This document shows, in pieces, positions 63,320 through 64,000 of a stretch of 64,000 nucleotides of DNA; position 1 is the stretch's first letter, and every line of letters starts with the position of its first letter. Source of the DNA: Tipula vernalis (Eukaryota; Arthropoda; Insecta; Diptera; Tipulidae); assembly GCA_958295665.1 (NCBI GenBank), contig OY282558.1, forward strand, positions 37,531,045-37,595,044, written 5' to 3'. The notes under the pieces were generated by a model. It was not told where the DNA came from. It worked only from the letters and a program-made list of their open reading frames with translations, and ran no database searches. Both the position numbers and the translations under genes were made by a program.

Positions 63320-64000
63320 AAAACGTAATGAGAAAGTTATCAAAAACTTGCGATTCGATGATGTAGAAGAAAATTTTCTAATTCAATATATCATTTCTGG
63401 CGTAACTGATGTTATATGAATCAAATAATTTAGAAGAACTAAAAAAAAAAAAGATTGAAGATGTATGAGCTGATAAAATCAAGGTCTAAGAACACAAAAA
63501 TTGGTTTTGATAATGCAGACAAAAATAAATGGATGTCTATGAAACGAAATGTAACTGAAGTGAAGCGATATTACCGTAATTCGGGAAGACCTCTATGGAA
63601 AAATAGGATCACCACCATTGATTCCTAAAATTATGTAAACCACGCCGATTATGGCTTAAGGAATGTTTCAAGCAAAGATTAAAATTGACGATTATGATTT
63701 CCGGTTGGGATTTTATGTGTTCAAAAAAACGACTTAACCCGTTTCATACCGCCCATAAAATCAGTGGAGCAATTTATACGATTTTTAAAACTTAAACGTA
63801 TTTTGATTTACTAAACATAATTGGCAGATTTCATCCAAATCTGGCTGCCATTTTCGGAGATATGGAATGTTCCATAAATGGAACAAAAGTAAAAACACTA
63901 TTATTTTTTTTTATTTTCTTATTAGTAAATAATTTCAGAATTCATGTAAATACAGCTTATTATTTTTTGCTGTGAAACTGCGGTGAACATTTGAAATGCA
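63320..64000. other. Unassigned DNA after BEL
   Basis: No LTR, gene or repeat partner was recognised. Short frames such as the one around 63460-63610 (ELIKSRSKNTKIGFDNADKN) could be remnants of the gag-like segment or of another element. Confidence 0.35.

Overview
This is AT-rich animal DNA, almost certainly from an insect and most likely a higher fly. The mobile-element mix supports that: a gypsy-type errantivirus remnant with an env-like gene, an I-like LINE starting CATTCC, BEL/Pao, Penelope, piggyBac, PIF/Harbinger and Tc1. So do the short (GTT)n, (GTAT)n and (TA)n runs. No ribosomal or transfer RNA, CRISPR array or bacterial gene was recognised. No complete host gene is visible. The window reads as one or more long introns or intergenic DNA packed with dead and dying transposable elements.

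Layout. 1-9.4 kb: low-complexity DNA with a (TA)n run, a Tc1-type transposase relic (about 3.5-4.3 kb) and one copy of an unknown repeat family (4.66-5.77 kb). 9.4-12.5 kb: a BED-finger-like relic split by a composite insertion flanked by exact 20-bp direct repeats. The insertion holds a minus-strand LINE-like 3' end joined to plus-strand errantivirus integrase and env remnants. 15.2-15.9 kb: two weak exon candidates. 16.7-19.7 kb: a complete piggyBac element with TTAA flanks, matching inverted ends and an intron. About 0.8 kb of a 7-bp tandem repeat has replaced part of its transposase. 20-24.2 kb: second copies of two repeat families seen earlier. 28.9-31.8 kb: a Harbinger element with 50-bp inverted ends, CAG flanks and arrays of GATAAGT motifs. 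It holds two opposed, decayed transposase fragments and sits in an older, GC-richer segment. 32.9-33.26 kb: a Harbinger-like MITE. 34.6-37.5 kb: a decayed LINE. 37.5-40.8 kb: degenerate repeat-like DNA. 41.1-41.5 kb: an antisense LINE RT fragment not visible as a long ORF. 43.44-43.75 kb: the best host-gene candidate, a minus-strand exon with acceptor, start codon, signal-peptide-like residues and a strong donor. 45.03-50.13 kb: an end-to-end I-like LINE with a 12-bp target duplication and poly-A tail. A (TA)66 expansion sits directly behind its YADD catalytic motif. 51.5-54.2 kb: a Penelope-like RT relic between inverted repeats. 58.3-63.3 kb: a decayed BEL/Pao gag-pol whose last ORF seems fused to a foreign gag-like segment.

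No element here seems able to move by itself, since every transposase or polymerase has stops, frameshifts or deletions. The piggyBac and Harbinger elements keep good ends and could in principle be moved by proteins made elsewhere. The most unusual features are tandem-repeat expansions inside catalytic genes (piggyBac heptamer, LINE TA array), the composite insertion at 9.6-12.4 kb, and the Harbinger subterminal motif arrays. All readings come from direct inspection. No alignment or database search was run.
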